64,000 nt of DNA. Source: Alitta virens. Lineage: Eukaryota; Annelida; Polychaeta; Phyllodocida; Nereididae. The translations under genes and the position numbers were made by a program. This document shows positions 12,201-22,200 of the stretch, piece by piece. Under the pieces are notes generated by a model. That model was given only the letters and a program-made list of their open reading frames with translations. It was not told where the DNA came from and ran no database searches. Location: NCBI GenBank assembly GCA_932294295.1, contig OW028574.1, positions 53,318,797 to 53,382,796 on the forward strand, written 5' to 3'. Within the stretch, counting starts at the first letter, position 1; each line of letters opens with the position of its first letter.

Positions 12201-13528
12201 ATCCATCCTCATCATCCGGATACAGTGCCCAGAACTGTATTTCATGTGAGTCTCATATTTTTGAAAATATGAAAGACAAAAAAACGTTTTCCAGCTGCTA
12301 TAGAAGTGATAAGGGGGTAATTACCCTTGAGAGTGTTTCAAAATATTGACAGTGCCTAATGAATGTATAAATCAAATCTGGTGAAGACTCGATCCTCCAA
12401 ACATATGGGGTAATTATAGTACGATTAGATACGAAATTTGGCCTGGCTTCGAACAGTAAATTAACTCTAATTTGGACATCCATAAAGCTTGTAAGAAAGC
12501 CTTCAACGACTATTTTTGGTATACTTGAACAACACCAGCTGTCACAAACAACAACGTAAACAAGGATACAGGCATAGTTGAAAGCTTTCTTGCAAACTTA
12601 TGAATACCCACATTCTTACAGCAGATTTCAGACTTGGAAACTAAACTAGAAAAGTGCATCATGTGGATTCAGGACTCCCATTGGCACATTGACTGCCTTA
12701 ACCAATGGGAGTCCTGTATTCACATAACGTCCCCTGGGGGTTTAGTTTCCATCTCTATGGAATCGGCTGTAAAAATTAGTTTTTCTACAGCAGGACAATG
12801 TTCCTAGACAATTGCTGGCACTAAAATACACTGTTGTACTATATCAAATTAATTACAGAACACAAGAACTGAATGAAGAAAAGCAGAAAGTTGAACAATT
12901 ACTGATGGAACTCCTGCCCCGTAGTGTTGCTGATAGTCTGAAGGCAGGGCACCAAATGCTACCGGAGTCTTTTGATGACGTCACAATCTTCTTCTCTGAT
13001 GTTGTGTCCTTCACAAGGATCTCTGCTGCTGGAACACCGTTAGATGTTGTCAAGATGCTCAATTTGATGTATACCATGTTTGATGATGTCAGTGCACAGT
13101 TTGATGTTTACAAAGTTGCAACGATTGGTGATGCATACTTTGTCGCGAGTGGGGTGCCGGTCCGAAATGGCGATAAACATGCTATGGAGATATCGAAGAT
13201 GGCTTTGAAGCTCCTGGAATCTGTTGGCAACTTTCCCATTCCTCATATTCCTGATGAAACTTTGAAGCTAAGGATCGGTCTCCATTCGGGATCCTGTGTC
13301 GCAGGCATTGCCGGTATCAAGATGCCGCGTTACTTGTTGTTTGGGGACACCATTGACATTGCCTCAAGAATGGAGTCACAGGGAGAAAGTATGCGCATCC
13401 ATGTCAGCCAGATGACAGTCGACCATCTTCGGAAATCCGGTGGTTTTGTTATTGAAGAGCGGGGTCAGTTCGACATTAAAGGATTGGGTCTCACAACTAC
13501 TTTTTGGCTCAATGACCTGGCATTGTGA
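6221..13528 (+). CDS. Receptor guanylyl cyclase, 3' six exons (5' part outside window)
   Basis: Exons 6221-6507, 6642-6903, 7716-7908, 11238-11585, 11808-12000 and 12859-13528 (stop) join in frame with matching phases to give 650 residues. In order they encode: an extracellular juxtamembrane part with two cysteines (CGWKGELC); one membrane segment (SSAFGVVLVIAIIGAAVM); a kinase-homology domain without an HRD catalytic loop, as usual in this family; a linker coiled coil (LEEMVNER-TQELNEEK); and a class III cyclase domain. The metal-binding aspartates are present (FFSDVV, TIGDAY). The usual KVETIGD reads KVATIGD, RYCLFGDTVNTASR reads RYLLFGDTIDIASR, and DIVGFT reads DVVSFT. So the guanine-recognition Glu and Cys and the transition-state Asn are replaced by Ala, Leu and Asp. 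Such receptors make cGMP from GTP at the plasma membrane; this one may be inactive or altered. The ligand-binding domain was not found. AATAAA follows at 13706. Confidence 0.9.
8672..9856 (+). CDS. Harbinger transposase (DDE nuclease)
   Basis: An intact 394-residue frame. The catalytic-core landmarks of PIF/Harbinger nucleases are readable: HCVGAIDGKHV (first Asp, about residue 155), YFIVGDDAFPLRTWLMKP (second Asp, about 245) and RARRIVENAFG (Glu, about 283). A helix-rich region (TLRYLATGDSYRSLMYGF) precedes the core and is probably DNA-binding. A basic N-terminus (MRRKRRRRF) could be a nuclear signal; a later Met in MEQYECLL is an alternative start. The enzyme would cut at the element's inverted repeats, usually with help from a second element-encoded protein. 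No frameshift or stop interrupts it, so the copy may still be competent. AATAAA sites follow at 9936 and 9971. Confidence 0.92.
   Translation: MRRKRRRRFWVRPWLLRRPQMEQYECLLTELMQEDTSSYTNFLRMEPAMFQGILGKIGHRITKQDTYWRKALEPGHRLAITLRYLATGDSYRSLMYGFRVAYNTISKIIREVCEAIIAEYNEDVLACPTTPEEWREVAELFYSRWNFPHCVGAIDGKHVAINCPPKGGSVYYNYKGFHSIVLMALVDADYKFLYVDCGANGAGSDGGVFNDTLLREGLEEGTIGLPPPEPIILGDRPLPYFIVGDDAFPLRTWLMKPLPLRNMTKEQRISNYRLSRARRIVENAFGILAARFRCLLTTMPQKTKTVESIVIACCCLHNLMRIRYLTGQNIMLDHEDPITHRITPGTWRAAGEIDEMPPSNRGHSMTEAAKNQRQYLVDFVNSEEGSVPWQDDMV
10205..10525 (-). CDS. Second Harbinger gene: Lys/Ala-rich protein with SPAK repeats
   Basis: A minus-strand frame of 106 residues inside the transposon. The N-terminal third is acidic and Ser-rich (ATDDDGSSDSEKPRKK). 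The rest has four SPAK(K/R) repeats separated by poly-Ala runs, like the tail of histone H1, a known AT-rich DNA-binding composition. Harbinger elements normally carry a Myb-like partner for transposase in a second frame; here I see no Myb or MADF helices. An overlapping minus-strand frame (9885-10208), Ala/Pro/Ser-rich (APAPATSPAP), continues where this one stops, so a frameshift or small intron may join them into a longer protein. TATA-like sequence lies 73 bp upstream of the ATG. The plus-strand Gln-rich frames over this region are shadows. Confidence 0.55.
   Translation of the reverse strand: MPMSGPGSALDPEQSANLSVASHATDDDGSSDSEKPRKKTQKSARPVKKMKKSAARSPAKKTAAAKSPAKRAAAATRSPAKRAAAAARSPAKRTAAAAAKYPSKTS
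10598..10606 (-). promoter_or_regulatory. TATA box of the minus-strand Harbinger gene
   Basis: TATATAAAG on the minus strand, 73 bp upstream of the ATG at 10525. That leaves room for a start site about 30 bp downstream and a short leader. Confidence 0.5.
10745..11065. repeat. Harbinger subterminal repeats (CCGCCGGGTTACTC-type)
   Basis: A GC-rich block inside the right end with many copies, in both orientations, of a motif close to CCGCCGGGTTACTC or CGACGGGTGACTC. A related GCGGGTGACTCGCCGG is seen inside the left end near 8560. Subterminal motif clusters at both ends are common binding sites for transposase or accessory proteins; that role here is inferred. Confidence 0.55.
12019..12136 (+). 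pseudogene. Partial, decayed copy of a guanylyl cyclase exon
   Basis: This intronic stretch, 18 bp after the donor at 12001, closely matches part of exon 11238-11585 (about 11382-11500). Shared strings include AGCTGGTTCA, GATGTCTACAGTTTTG, AATAATTATTCAAGAG and TTTGGAAGGTCCACCATATT. The copy has in-frame stops and lacks splice sites at matching positions, so it is a dead partial exon duplication. Confidence 0.8.
12615..12772. mobile_element. Palindromic MITE, copy B
   Basis: Begins CTTACAGCAGATTTCAGAC then TTGGAAACTAAAC and ends in the inverted partner GTTTAGTTTCCATCTC and GGCTGTAA. The inner arms CAGGACTCCCATTGG and CCAATGGGAGTCCTG form a near-perfect hairpin. It lies in the last guanylyl cyclase intron. 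Confidence 0.75.
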
Positions 13529-14937
13529 AGCAATTCACTTAATCATTGAACCACGTGCACCCATACACACATAAGAATATCAATTTGTTATTACGGTTAT
13601 TGAGTTAAAGCACAAATGTATTTTGTTCAAACAAATCGACATTGCACTCCTAAAGTGATTTGTGTAAATCGACCAATCCTGCATGCAAAGACATAATGTA
13701 ACAGTAATAAAATATTATGACTGCCACCGTTGAGACATTTTTGTGTTATATAGTAAGTAAAACCCGTCACCAAAGTTGACAAGCCATGGCATTATTCAAT
13801 CTGCAAATGAATATTAACTTTAATACAAAATTATAAGGGTCTGAAAATTAAGTATTCCACAGTGAGGTTAGCCCAACACTGATTCGTGCGATTTACTATG
13901 AATTATTAAATTTTAATCTTGATGGCACCTTTTTGGATTAATGTAGGCCGTTTGAAATGAGAGAGGGGATTTTTTCCTTGTTTAATAGTACCATGCAGAT
14001 GAGAGACTTTCAGCAAACACAGATTATTAACTGATAAAATAGTATAACCTAGTCAAACCTGCTGACCATGCTTAATTGTATAGTCTCAGCAAATTTCCCC
14101 CTTTTTTTCTTTGCAAAGGTTCGCAAGCAAAACAATGCAATCTTTGGCTCAGAGGAATCACAAGGCAATGCGAAATAAGATATTGTACAGAAAAGTCATC
14201 GTTATAAAGTAATTATTTATAAATCAATTTTTTTTGCAACGATTTTGTTGCCAAAAGAAATGGCATTTGTTATCACATGCAATCGAACATCTGCCTGCAG
14301 TGTCAGATCACCAGTCTATGTCATCTTTAAGGTGTTTTCTACCACTTACCAGTGCAATTTATCGTTATGTATGCCGTGGTACAAATCCTCATATACAACA
14401 GTTAGCCATTGTATATGAGCCATGATGTGAGGTCATTGAGTGCAATTGATGATGTCACAGTTAGATGACGAAATTAAATAATTGTCAAGTGCAGATACCT
14501 CTAATACACCCTCAAATGTTATGTACAACACTCGGCCTTCGGCCTCGTATATTTACATTTTTGGGTGTGTAACCATTGTACAATTGTACAAGGTATTCCA
14601 GGTGGACAAAATACATAACAAAATAAATATGATTTCAGATTTATCCTTTCGATAGCATGCAGGGTGTGACTAATGTGCACAGTCAGGTAGTCAAAATTAC
14701 AAAGTAATTTACTGCAGCAAAATTATGTCTTATCTTGAGGTGGGTTATCAATCACCTGTCACTTTTGACTAAGTTTTGGATGTGATATTTAACATGATAT
14801 ACACGTAGTGAGGAGCTGGTCGACCAATACTTTGACCTTCATGGGATTCTCGGCAGAGTTAGTTCCAGCTTCTAGCTTCTGTACACAGTTATAGAAGCTT
14901 ATAGACAATTGACAAATTTTTGTTGACATTGGACTTA
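13529..14937. other. 3' flank of guanylyl cyclase and intergenic DNA
   Basis: The first about 200 bp is probably 3' UTR, with AATAAA at 13706-13711. Beyond that I see no gene. The short frame near 14234 has no family character. Confidence 0.45.
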
Positions 14938-15545
14938 GCCCAGTTCACACCTTCACGATCATGGTGCCGATTATTCACGATCTCAAAATCATCATCACTT
15001 TTAGATTTACGATTCACTACGATGCCACAAAACGTAGTTTATCGTACCAAAATCGTAGCTGTTCATAGTCTCTCGTCATTTCAAGCTTGGCTACGTAACA
15101 TGCGACTGATAACGATTGATAATGATTCTACCTAAGACGCCCTACGACCTCCTACGATGAGCTAAGGTAGACCTACGAATTCGTAACTATAAACATGTCT
15201 TAGGTTCCAAAAAGTTTTTGACAAGACTGAAAAAAAATTTTCACTCCCTGACCCAGATAGCAATTTAATAAACAAAATCGGCCATGCATCGTTTCCATGT
15301 ACATGATGTAGGCCACTATCGTTTGATTCGTTCCAACATCGTATAAACAAATGATAAACATCGCCGACATTGCGCCGACGTTGAAACGATTTGGAATGCT
15401 AATCTGGAGACCTCTCATGATTCATAAAGACAAGCTACGACTGATAAAGATGCTTTCCGATCATACAGCCGACCTCTGACGAAGCATGACGAATTTGTTC
15501 ATCGTGATAGATCGTCTTCAAATTCGTGAAGGTGTAAACTGGGCG
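14938..15545. mobile_element. Non-autonomous inverted-repeat element, Harbinger-like
   Basis: The ends are inverted repeats, GCCCAGTTCACACCTTCACG on the left and CGTGAAGGTGTAAACTGGGC on the right, with one mismatch. TTA flanks the left end (14935-14937) and is found one base beyond the right end (15546-15548), suggesting a 3-bp TTA duplication as in Harbinger. The inside is rich in ACGAT/ATCGT and has no transposase. Its termini differ from those of the autonomous Harbinger at 8462, so another element would be needed to mobilise it. Confidence 0.7.
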
Positions 15546-16469
15546 TTAGTCAATGAATCCTATGTCATTAATCATAATGACAAATTTGACTAATTTCTTC
15601 AAACACATTGGCACATGGAAATACATTGACAGATTTTTTTAATGGCTACGAGGTTGAGTCGTCCAAATACTATGAAAATGTTTAAAAATTGAATAATTCA
15701 GCCAAACAAATCAGTAAAAAAAGTAAGTGCACACTTATGAATCAATATCTGCAAAATTCCTTGTATCAGAAAGACAAAAGTTCATGACATGTAAATCCTC
15801 TCATGATAGGCCTATAAGAGATAATATTAGCATAACCGTGCAAAAATATTGAAATAATTAACAACAAGTAATTCCCCTAGTACTACTACAGAAATGGAGC
15901 AACAGCAGGTGCAAAATTGAAACACAAAAGTTCGCTGAAAAATAGCGGAAAATGTATGTAGGTCAACTGAGCGGCGGGGAAAAAAGTTGGATCCTCAGAT
16001 CTGGACAGGGCTTTCATCCATGACCGCTTGGGGCCTATGTGGTTAAGCGGACTCGTAGTAGTTAGCAGTAAAATTGTTATTTTCTTTTCAATTATTATAT
16101 TATTTGCAAACAGCAACATTTTTGGTGAGCTGTGCTACAATGCCAAACAAAAGCTAAAGATACCCCAAATTTACCCCACAGTTCCTTATTTCAAAATGGT
16201 CGCCCGGACGTACCCCAGCATGCCTAATCATAAAAAAACTTTTCCATTATTTTTCCTTCTTTGAAAAAGTATTAATTTTTTCTTTTAATATATTTTTTTG
16301 CTAAAAATACATTATTTTATACTACCTGCCAAATACAGAGCTTGCTGTGTCTAATAGCATAATAATCCATGTTGGCAATCACATGTTCACATACCACTTC
16401 TTCGTTTTTTTTAATCTCCTTGGCATAGTGATTGACTATCAATGCAATTCTGAACATTTATAACTCACT
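15546..16469. other. Non-coding stretch
   Basis: AT-rich sequence with no exon, RNA gene or matched repeat that I can support. Confidence 0.35.
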
Positions 16470-17275
16470 AATACTATCCTATATAAACTATGGCTTATTG
16501 ATTTGGGGTGGGAAAGGCAACACAATTTCTAAATTACAAAAAAAAAGCCATTAGACATATGACAAGGAGCAAACATAATGCTCACACAAGTGGGCTTTTT
16601 AAAGCTTTAAATCTGCTCAAATTTGATGATCTTTGTGTGCTGCATGACTATAACTTTAGCTATAAAGCAGAAAATGGCAACCTTCCAGTTTATTTTATGA
16701 CCCTCTTGCAGTCTCTCAAAATTACCAGTCAAAATTACCCAACTAGACAAAATCTTATGTATAGACCACCCCAGATTAGACATGAATTTGCTAAGTGCAG
16801 TATGACATACCGATACCCACAACTTTTTAATAGCATGAGTTTAAATATAAGAGATAACATTTTCACACATAGTTTTGATGGCTTTAAGAAATATATTAAG
16901 AAAATAACCATCAACTCATATTCAGATCATTGCTCGCTACCAACCTGTTATGTATGTGAAAGAAACTGTTAAAAGTGTCTAACTAACTCCGACCTTAACG
17001 ATTTATTACATATGTTACAAATAGCTAGTACTGATTTCATGTGAGTGATCCTTTCCAGTGAAGCGGCAGTCTATTTGGTAGTACCTTTTTGCTGATCTGC
17101 TGAAAAAATTTGTATTGCAAACATTTACTTTAACTATAGGTGGTCCCTCGATAGCGGCACCTAAATGCCTTAGAGGGTTCCTCCACTGAATAATTTTTAT
17201 TTTTACGTTGATTATGTATGATTGTTAAATACAGTGGTGAATAAAATGATTGAACTTGAACTTGACTTGAACTTG
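16470..17275 (+). pseudogene. LINE fragment, C-terminus of a jockey/CR1-like ORF2 plus 3' tail
   Basis: From about 16470 the text reads YINYGLLIWGGKGN. After a frame slip in an A-run it reads KKAIRHMTRSKHNAHTSGLF and on to about 16970. This is the conserved region after the reverse transcriptase of jockey/CR1-type LINEs (compare LERTNKRALRFS in the intact element at 26580). The 3' end is AATAAAATGATTGAACTTGAACTTGAC (17240-17275), a short-repeat tail typical of these elements rather than poly(A). It is 5'-truncated and frameshifted, hence dead. Confidence 0.7.
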
Positions 17276-19281
17276 TCATTTGCATTGGCTTTTGGTGACA
17301 CCTGGTCATGAAACCTCGTCATACCACATTCTGAATTGGCAAAGCTCATCATATATTGGAGAAATTAGACCTAATTGAATAAATTTTCATATGCACTCAA
17401 CAGAATGCGGTATGTGTATAAATGTGTGTCATATTGGTAAGTGATATTGGTAACATGACTGGTCTCCTACTTAACTACTATATTTTTTCAAATAGAGAAA
17501 AATTTAGGGTAACGACCGCCAATGGGTACACAATGAATAATTTACAACATTCTGGTTTTCTAGAGGCCTATTTAAGTCACGATAAAGTGCATTAATTATT
17601 AAATCGAATTATTAATAAAACATTACCGAAGGTTATTTAGCATAAAGGATTAAACTGGTGCACAGTTTACTCATGGCTGATGTTACTACCCCCGTCTCTA
17701 ACCCATGCATGCCGGATAACCTAAGCACTTGCTCAATACATTTATATTATAAATGAAGATACCATGGTGTGGGCAAAATAATTCAAGTGTTCGTTGTCCT
17801 ACCATTGTCGTAGGCCTATTATCTAACATTAATAATTTTTCTGACCTTATCATGAAAAATATCAAAAGCATATTTTATGCAAATTCAATTATTGTACAGT
17901 TTTTTTTTTATTATTATTAAGACAACAAACGTTAGGTAATGTCTACTGTAGGTAAAGTAAGGAGAACTGAGCGGGTGGGAGAACTGGGCCACCCCTCTAC
18001 AGCTGAAAGTAATATTGATGATACCCTGAAATTTGGTCACATTACTCCTATAAGTGATCATAAGTGCATGTCTAAAAGCAAGAAATCATTTGAAATTTTT
18101 GTTTTTCTGATAAAGTAAAATTTTTCGTTTTTGATGTCAGTGAGTAAAATTTCCACTATGTATACATATGTTCATTGACAAAAGCCGATAGAGGATAGAT
18201 TAGAAATAAACATATATACATTGTTATAATCAGCACATGATCAGAGTACAATCATCTAACTGATGTGTTGTTCTTGCCAAGTGGAAAAATATGGTTGCCA
18301 TTTCTTTCAAGCAACAGCTTTGGGGAGAACTGGGCTACCTCATTTTTGGGGAGAACTGGGCCCCTGTCCTAGGTCTCCCTCTGTTATAATATACAGTCAA
18401 ACTTTTGATAAGGAAATTATATACCACCTGCATTAGAAATTATGCAAAACACTAGCTTACACTTAGAAAATAAAAGGAAAACCATAATCTATGTCACATC
18501 ATAGTTGACGTATGGCTTACAATGCAAGTTGGTTTAACCCATGCTTGCACTTTCAGAGTTTAAGTTATAATAACATAAATTCAGCAGGCATATTTACCTA
18601 CATTAAGTCATTCGTCAAATGTTCATATGACAGTGATTTACTGTAGTATTGCAGCTAAAGTTAAGATATAGTTGACCTACATGCTACAATTTTGGTGGCG
18701 ATTACATACAAAAATCTTTAAATCCTGCAAACTTTAAATAGAGATTTGATTAGGCTTACAGAGTTATACTAAGATGAAGTTCAAATGTTAACTTAACATA
18801 TTTTAACCATGAAATGCTGTATTCACACTGTCTATTAAAGTTTAACCTGAAATGAATGTAATTTTCAAAAATAGTTTTTTTTTAGGCTAGATTTACATAT
18901 TAAATCTCTGTTCTTTTAATTTAATCATGTTTGTTTATAATTTTTTATGAAGACATTAATAAGGCATCCCCCCACCTGCTCCCCAAAAAAGAGGAAACAG
19001 TGTTTAATGAACTGAATTGCATGAAAAAGTACGAAAAAGTTTACCATATGCCGCCAACTCTGAGCTGTGTGGCGGTTAAATAAAATAAATCAGATTGAAA
19101 GTATATGGGCTGCGGTGTGAAGTGTTAAATCGATCCGCAGAATGGCGCAAAGCTTGTGTGATGTTTTTTGTCGTTTCCAAGTGAAGGAATCAATAGACTG
19201 CCAACAGTGCCATGTAGCGTGAATGATCTAGCTGTGGATGTTGTGTGTTATTTCGCCGTGTGTTTATCTGAGTCACCGACC
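17276..19281. other. Intergenic DNA with GAGAACTGGGC repeats
   Basis: At 17962-18000 and 18330-18365 the motif GAGAACTGGGC occurs four times in direct orientation, with diverged intervening sequence; it may be a decayed element. The last about 150 bp upstream of 19282 probably includes the transporter 5' UTR. It holds an upstream ATG at 19142 that would open a short frame ending before the proposed start. Confidence 0.4.
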
Positions 19282-22200
19282 ATGGTTATTAAAAGGTATG
19301 TATTTCTAAATGGCCAATATATTTTATTTCAGTTAGTCTTTTGGGCAGTTTTGCAGTACATTTATTGATTGTAGGACGGACACCTGACGATGTATTATGC
19401 TGTACACTCGCTGCAGGGTACATATTGCAACACACACTACTAATACAAAACACACAGCATCAATTACCGGCAATTTAGTGATATATAAATTAAATATATC
19501 AAAATCATCAGTTTATAAATGTGTATACTTCTCTTGTCCATATTGAATCATAAAGAAAATTACGATTTTATTTATTCTGACATGCTAATATTGTTAAATA
19601 TATTATTTATATTATATATATTATTCATCGTTCTTGAAACTGCTTGCTCACTCTAAACAAAGGGTTGTCAAAATGACTAAATGGTTCAGGATCTAATAAC
19701 TGACTACCATACATGGTCATATTGATGACTGGTAGTTTTAGGTGCATTTGCGAACATATATATTTACAAAATAGATTACACAAAAAAACTGATTAGACGA
19801 TCGATTCCTTTGCCTTGCCATGCCATAGTCAGTGTCTGCTGTCTGGAAGATTCAAAAGAAACAAAACATCTTGAGCATAATTTATGTTGAACAAACAGAC
19901 TAGATAGATAGATAGATACTTAGATAGTTAGAGAGATATAGATAGAGAGATAGATAGAGATAGATAGATCGTTAGATAGTTAGATATAGATATAGATACA
20001 GATATATCTATAGATAGATAGATAGATACCTATAGATAGATAGATAGATAGATACCTATAGATAGAGATAGATAGATAGATAGATAGATAGAGAGATCTA
20101 TAGAGATATAGATAGAGAGATAGATAGATAGGATGATAGATAGATAGAAAGATAAATGGATAGATGGATGGTTAGATATGGCTAGATAGATAGATCTATA
20201 GATATGATAGACAGGATATATCTAGATCTAAAGGATAGATAGATAGACACACATGTATACATATAGTTAGATACATAGTTAGATAGATAGTGTGAAGTGA
20301 TGTGCAGGCAGAATGACACAAAAAAGCGGTGGTAGAGTCTAAAGCTTTATTAGCACGCGGTGGCACACCGGTGAATCTGAAATTGTTACAAAAAATACAG
20401 ACTAAGTATAAGACACACATAAAAATGGACAGACATGACAGACATAATGGACAAACAGACAGGACAGACATAATGGACAAACAGACACCTATAGATATAC
20501 TAACATCAATACAAATTCATCTGTCATCCATTACAAGTTTACCTCCTATATTAAATAGACATTAATTAACTCATAATACATACAGATACATGGCTTACTA
20601 TCACAATCACTTAAGTGTCATTTACATTGTAAATTAAACATAGAAAACAGTGCAATATAATAATGAAAACTTACAAACATCAATAGCACTCCAGGCCATC
20701 CACTACTAATGCCAGATCAGCTCACAAAACACTCCAAGTAATCATTTCCTTTGCAGCTTGTATAAACATAATAAATATCCACTTCCTTGTAATATTCAAT
20801 TTAAAATAGCTTATAAAATGGTCCTTTCCCTTCAGCTGTTCATTGCAAACTCCATATCCTCCTGGATATCTCACATTCAACAAACTAAAACAAAGCAGCT
20901 TCACACCTCTCACATCCTGAACCTTGACACAACAGCTTTCACTGGACTGTATACAACAGATAGATTTATAAATAGTGCAGCCATATAAGCAAATTATTGC
21001 CACTAGCTTTTTTTTTACCATCTAGATATTAATATCTAAGATAGACTCTATATGTCTTTTGTTTTTTCAAACTATCGTAGATTCTACATGTATATATTTT
21101 AAATAGCCAATTTTTATTTTTTAACTGTTACAAAAGGCCTAGCCAAGCAGTTAATTTACATTTGGTGGAATTCGACGGTAAAATTGTTCAATTTCGTTAT
21201 GCTGAAATAGGTTTAGGAAAATTCTACTTAAGGCATTTCCCTCCCCGATAACGCGGAGCGGCAAATCGGTTATCAGAAAGGCCTCGTAGTGCCGCCTTTC
21301 AGTAAAAAAACAAACACGTGTGGTCCACTGGTGACGAAATCGGTTGTGACGTCATCATTAGCTTGTCTGCCGTAGATTGTTTAATTTTTTAAAGTCATAT
21401 GTAGCCTACATGTAAGTATCCACAGAGTTATTAGCTGAACCTTGGATGAACTCCCTAGTTATTTTTCCACATGACAAGCCCGCAAAGTTCTGCTGTTTCG
21501 TGATGCAAACGTAAAAATTTTAAGGCATATTTAATAGGCTATATATAGGTTCCAGTTTAGGTCTACATATAGAACTATTTAAGACTAACAATTAAAAAAG
21601 TTGCTCTAATAACACTGGTGCAACCCAATCTTGCAACCTCCAATTACTGATCTTTTTGTGATTTATTTTGCAATCAAGACTTGTGTTGAGGGCCTAAAAA
21701 ATATGAACATGCTTTAAATAGTTTCTACACTATTGTCTTATAGACGTCTAATTATCAATTTGCATACTTAGAGGGTAGCAGACGTGTTCTTGAATGCTCC
21801 TACTTTAACTGGATTTACATGAGAACAACTAGTTCCACGTACATGTATTTTATACCAATGGATAGCATTTAAAGACATCTAATCACGGAATATCATATTG
21901 ATGGATTAAGAACTATTTTGTGGACTTTATTCAGTGATTTTTGTGAATAATTGGACTAATATTTAACAAATATAAAGTCTACAGCCACCGACATTTGGCA
22001 CATCAAAGGAGCACACAATTGTCTTAGAACTCTCACCCCTATTGTCTTAGGGAGAAATCACCATGGGGGGTCAAAAGGACCACTGCCTGCGTGACAAATG
22101 CCGTTATCCCAAACAGCCAGAGGGTAGGGAACAAACAAGGTGCATATTATGTAATAGATGGCATCACATTGAATGTGTCAAAGAGACACAAACTGGAATA

